A stretch of 24,319 nucleotides of DNA, taken from assembly GCA_000436475.1 (NCBI GenBank), contig FR886217.1, positions 1-24,319 on the forward strand, given 5' to 3'. Made by a program: the position numbers and the translations under genes. The notes under the pieces were generated by a model. It worked only from the letters and a program-made list of their open reading frames with translations, had not been told where the DNA came from and made no database searches. How positions within the stretch are numbered: the first letter of the stretch is position 1; each line of letters begins with the position of its first letter. Shown one piece after another: positions 24,019 to 24,319 of this stretch. Source of the stretch: Eubacterium sp. CAG:248. GTDB lineage: Bacteria; Bacillota; Clostridia; Lachnospirales; Lachnospiraceae.

Positions 24019-24216
24019 ATGAAGGGTACAGTAAAGTGGTTCAATAACCAGAAGGGTTACGGCTTTATCAGTGATGAGTCAGGAAAGGATGTTTTCGTAC
24101 ATTATTCAGGACTTAATATGGAAGGTTTCAAGTCTTTAGAGGAAGGCGCAGAAGTAGAGTTTGATGTAACAGAAGGCGCTAAGGGACCTCAGGCTGTTAA
24201 CGTAACAAAATTATAA
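24019..24216 (+). CDS. Cold-shock protein, CspA family
   Basis: This 65-residue single-domain nucleic-acid-binding protein has the full cold-shock pattern: MKGTVKWFNNQKGYGFI (RNP1, with the aromatic cluster), then DVFVHYSGL (RNP2). It should melt or chaperone mRNA. GGAGG lies 8 bases before the ATG; a TTG at 24004 is not likely to be the start. The strong promoter and short leader suggest high expression. No terminator hairpin was seen before the window ends. Confidence 0.96.
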   Translation: MKGTVKWFNNQKGYGFISDESGKDVFVHYSGLNMEGFKSLEEGAEVEFDVTEGAKGPQAVNVTKL

Positions 24217-24319
24217 TCCGAATGGTTTACAGTGTGCCTTTTCCTGATTTATATATAGATTTTTGAAAAGATATATTGTTATACAATTAAGATTATGAGG
24301 GAGCAGCTACCAGATGTGG

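Noticed and set aside
24295..24319. ATG followed by an open frame at the right edge
   Set aside because: Only eight codons are visible, with no convincing ribosome binding site; the adjacent GAGGGAG could instead serve a later ATG, so no call is made.

Overview
The window is AT-rich chromosomal DNA from a low-GC Gram-positive anaerobe, most likely a Lachnospiraceae-type Clostridium relative. The evidence is the block ispF-cysE-cysS-mrnC-rlmB-sigH (order known from Firmicutes), strong purine-rich ribosome binding sites, heavy ATA and AGA codon use, an LTA-synthase-type enzyme, and a glutaminyl-tRNA synthetase together with a SigH-type sigma factor. Species cannot be named from the sequence alone. 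Most of the window is ordinary core genome. No phage, IS transposase, CRISPR array or antibiotic-resistance gene was seen.

Layout. 1-212: end of a minus-strand tRNA operon (a cut tRNA and tRNA-Val) with its promoter. 213-820: gene-poor, holding a possible small RNA ending in a strong terminator hairpin, a 24-bp tandem repeat and a promoter/operator candidate. 821-4659: a heterodimeric CydDC-like ABC exporter followed by a YgbA-family cysteine-rich protein. 4818-9610: housekeeping block ispF, cysE, cysS, mrnC, rlmB, sigH. gltX and yacP, present at this locus in Bacillus, are missing. 9607-9883: tRNA-Thr with its own promoter, and a 146-bp three-armed palindromic element that sits between it and the convergent C39-like peptidase gene. 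11167-12755: purA and a small convergent membrane-protein gene, separated by a perfect bidirectional terminator. 12919-16123: a compact cluster of a DltA-like adenylation enzyme, a fold-III PLP decarboxylase and a DltC-like carrier protein. 16226-18388: a FliD-C-terminus-like small protein, a SEC-C protein and a methyltransferase. 18433-24216: hslO (with a possible leader peptide), glnS, a DUF2225 protein overlapping an LTA-synthase-family gene, and a cold-shock gene.

How the genes fit together. The housekeeping block supplies isoprenoid precursor synthesis, cysteine synthesis and charging, rRNA maturation and a sigma factor. The exporter plus YgbA pair suggests a thiol or nitrosative-stress theme, which is inference. 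The adenylation/decarboxylase/carrier trio is the best candidate for an undescribed system. It has the parts to load an amino acid on a carrier and to decarboxylate an amino acid, but lacks the DltB and DltD partners of teichoic-acid D-alanylation, and its substrate pocket departs from DltA at key positions. The butirosin BtrI/BtrK carrier-plus-decarboxylase logic is the closest precedent I can name.

Limits. All calls come from reading the sequence and remembered family motifs. No database search, folding program or alignment was run.
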